NCBI GenBank assembly: GCA_028599075.1
Contig: JAQRMW010000226.1
Coordinates: 1-32,675, forward strand
Direction: 5' to 3'
Source of the DNA: Urechidicola sp.
GTDB taxonomy: Bacteria > Bacteroidota > Bacteroidia > Flavobacteriales > Flavobacteriaceae
Length of the DNA stretch: 32,675 nucleotides
Part shown: one piece after another, positions 32,512-32,675 of the stretch
How positions within the stretch are numbered: the stretch's first letter is position 1
Layout: every line of letters begins with the position of its first letter
Made by a program: the position numbers and the translations under genes
The notes under the pieces: model-generated
What the model saw: the letters and a program-made list of their open reading frames with translations, nothing else
Told to the model about the DNA's origin: nothing
Databases searched by the model: none

Positions 32512-32675
32512 TTATTTCGAGTTTTCTAACTCCACAACTTTTCTTAGCATTTTGTCATTGGCAAGAATTATCTGATTAAATTCATTGTCGTCAAATAGAC
32601 TTTGAGCAATACTCGACTTAACTGCTTTCTTAATGATTTCTATTTTATAATTTGGAATTAGGAATTCATCAGCAT
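32512..32675 (-). CDS. C-terminal end of an unidentified protein
   Basis: An open frame enters from the right edge and ends at TAA (32512-32514), giving 53 residues that begin ADEFLIPNYKIEIIKKAVKS and end KMLRKVVELENSK. It reads as an amphipathic, charged helical tail. I do not recognise the family from this fragment. The other minus-strand frames carry stops at once, and the short spacing to lpxH supports a gene in the same operon. Confidence 0.6.
   Translation of the reverse strand, partial: ADEFLIPNYKIEIIKKAVKSSIAQSLFDDNEFNQIILANDKMLRKVVELENSK

Overview
The window looks like a chromosomal segment of a marine-type member of the Flavobacteriaceae (Bacteroidetes). The evidence is the gliding genes gldD and gldE, the moxR-to-batE aerotolerance operon, secreted proteins whose signal peptides end in '-FSQ' or '-ISQ', promoters of the TAnnTTTG type, near absence of Shine-Dalgarno sequences, and low G+C. 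No rRNA, tRNA, CRISPR array or insertion sequence was seen.

Layout. (1) 1-295 (+) is the 3' end of a Cys/Lys-rich repeat protein; its real frame is not the longest open one. (2) 341-4797 (-) is a compact operon mutY-ssb-gldE-gldD-ctaA. (3) 4941-7053 (+) holds an HU protein, a 30-residue very basic peptide gene and rng (RNase E/G). (4) 7137-11149 (-) holds uvrC followed by a patatin/outer-membrane barrel protein. (5) 11384-17099 (+) holds leuS, a SemiSWEET transporter, a NtrY-like histidine kinase and an enoyl-CoA hydratase. A cloverleaf-like palindromic repeat lies in the leuS leader and an 18-bp inverted-repeat element lies before the kinase. (6) 17125-18668 holds a conserved hypothetical gene (-), cvpA (+) and a TRIC-type channel (-). 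(7) 18755-23076 (-) is an accessory locus: a HExxH lipoprotein, a secreted partner, a decayed copy of the lipoprotein C-terminus, a second partner paralogue and a small secreted protein. (8) 23324-31590 (-) is the operon moxR-DUF58-(BatD-like)-batA-batB-batC-batD-batE. (9) 31734-32675 (-) holds lpxH and the tail of one more gene.

Most of the window is housekeeping: DNA repair (mutY, uvrC, ssb), RNA turnover (rng), translation (leuS), lipid A synthesis (lpxH), heme A (ctaA), gliding, and an envelope stress/aerotolerance complex. The accessory locus at 18.7-23.1 kb is the most unusual part. The lipoprotein reading frame starts with ATG followed by nine perfect 7-bp repeats. Both other repeat phases run into stop codons within 3-6 codons, so the gene is built like an ON/OFF phase-variable switch. 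Its C-terminal end and its downstream partner have been duplicated together, and the second lipoprotein copy is now a remnant with stop codons.

Other points of interest are the perfect 108-bp tandem duplication in the Cys-rich protein, the 30-residue peptide between HU and rng, the structured leader of rng, and an RNase E/G that lacks the zinc-link cysteines. All assignments come from reading the sequence; no database search was run.
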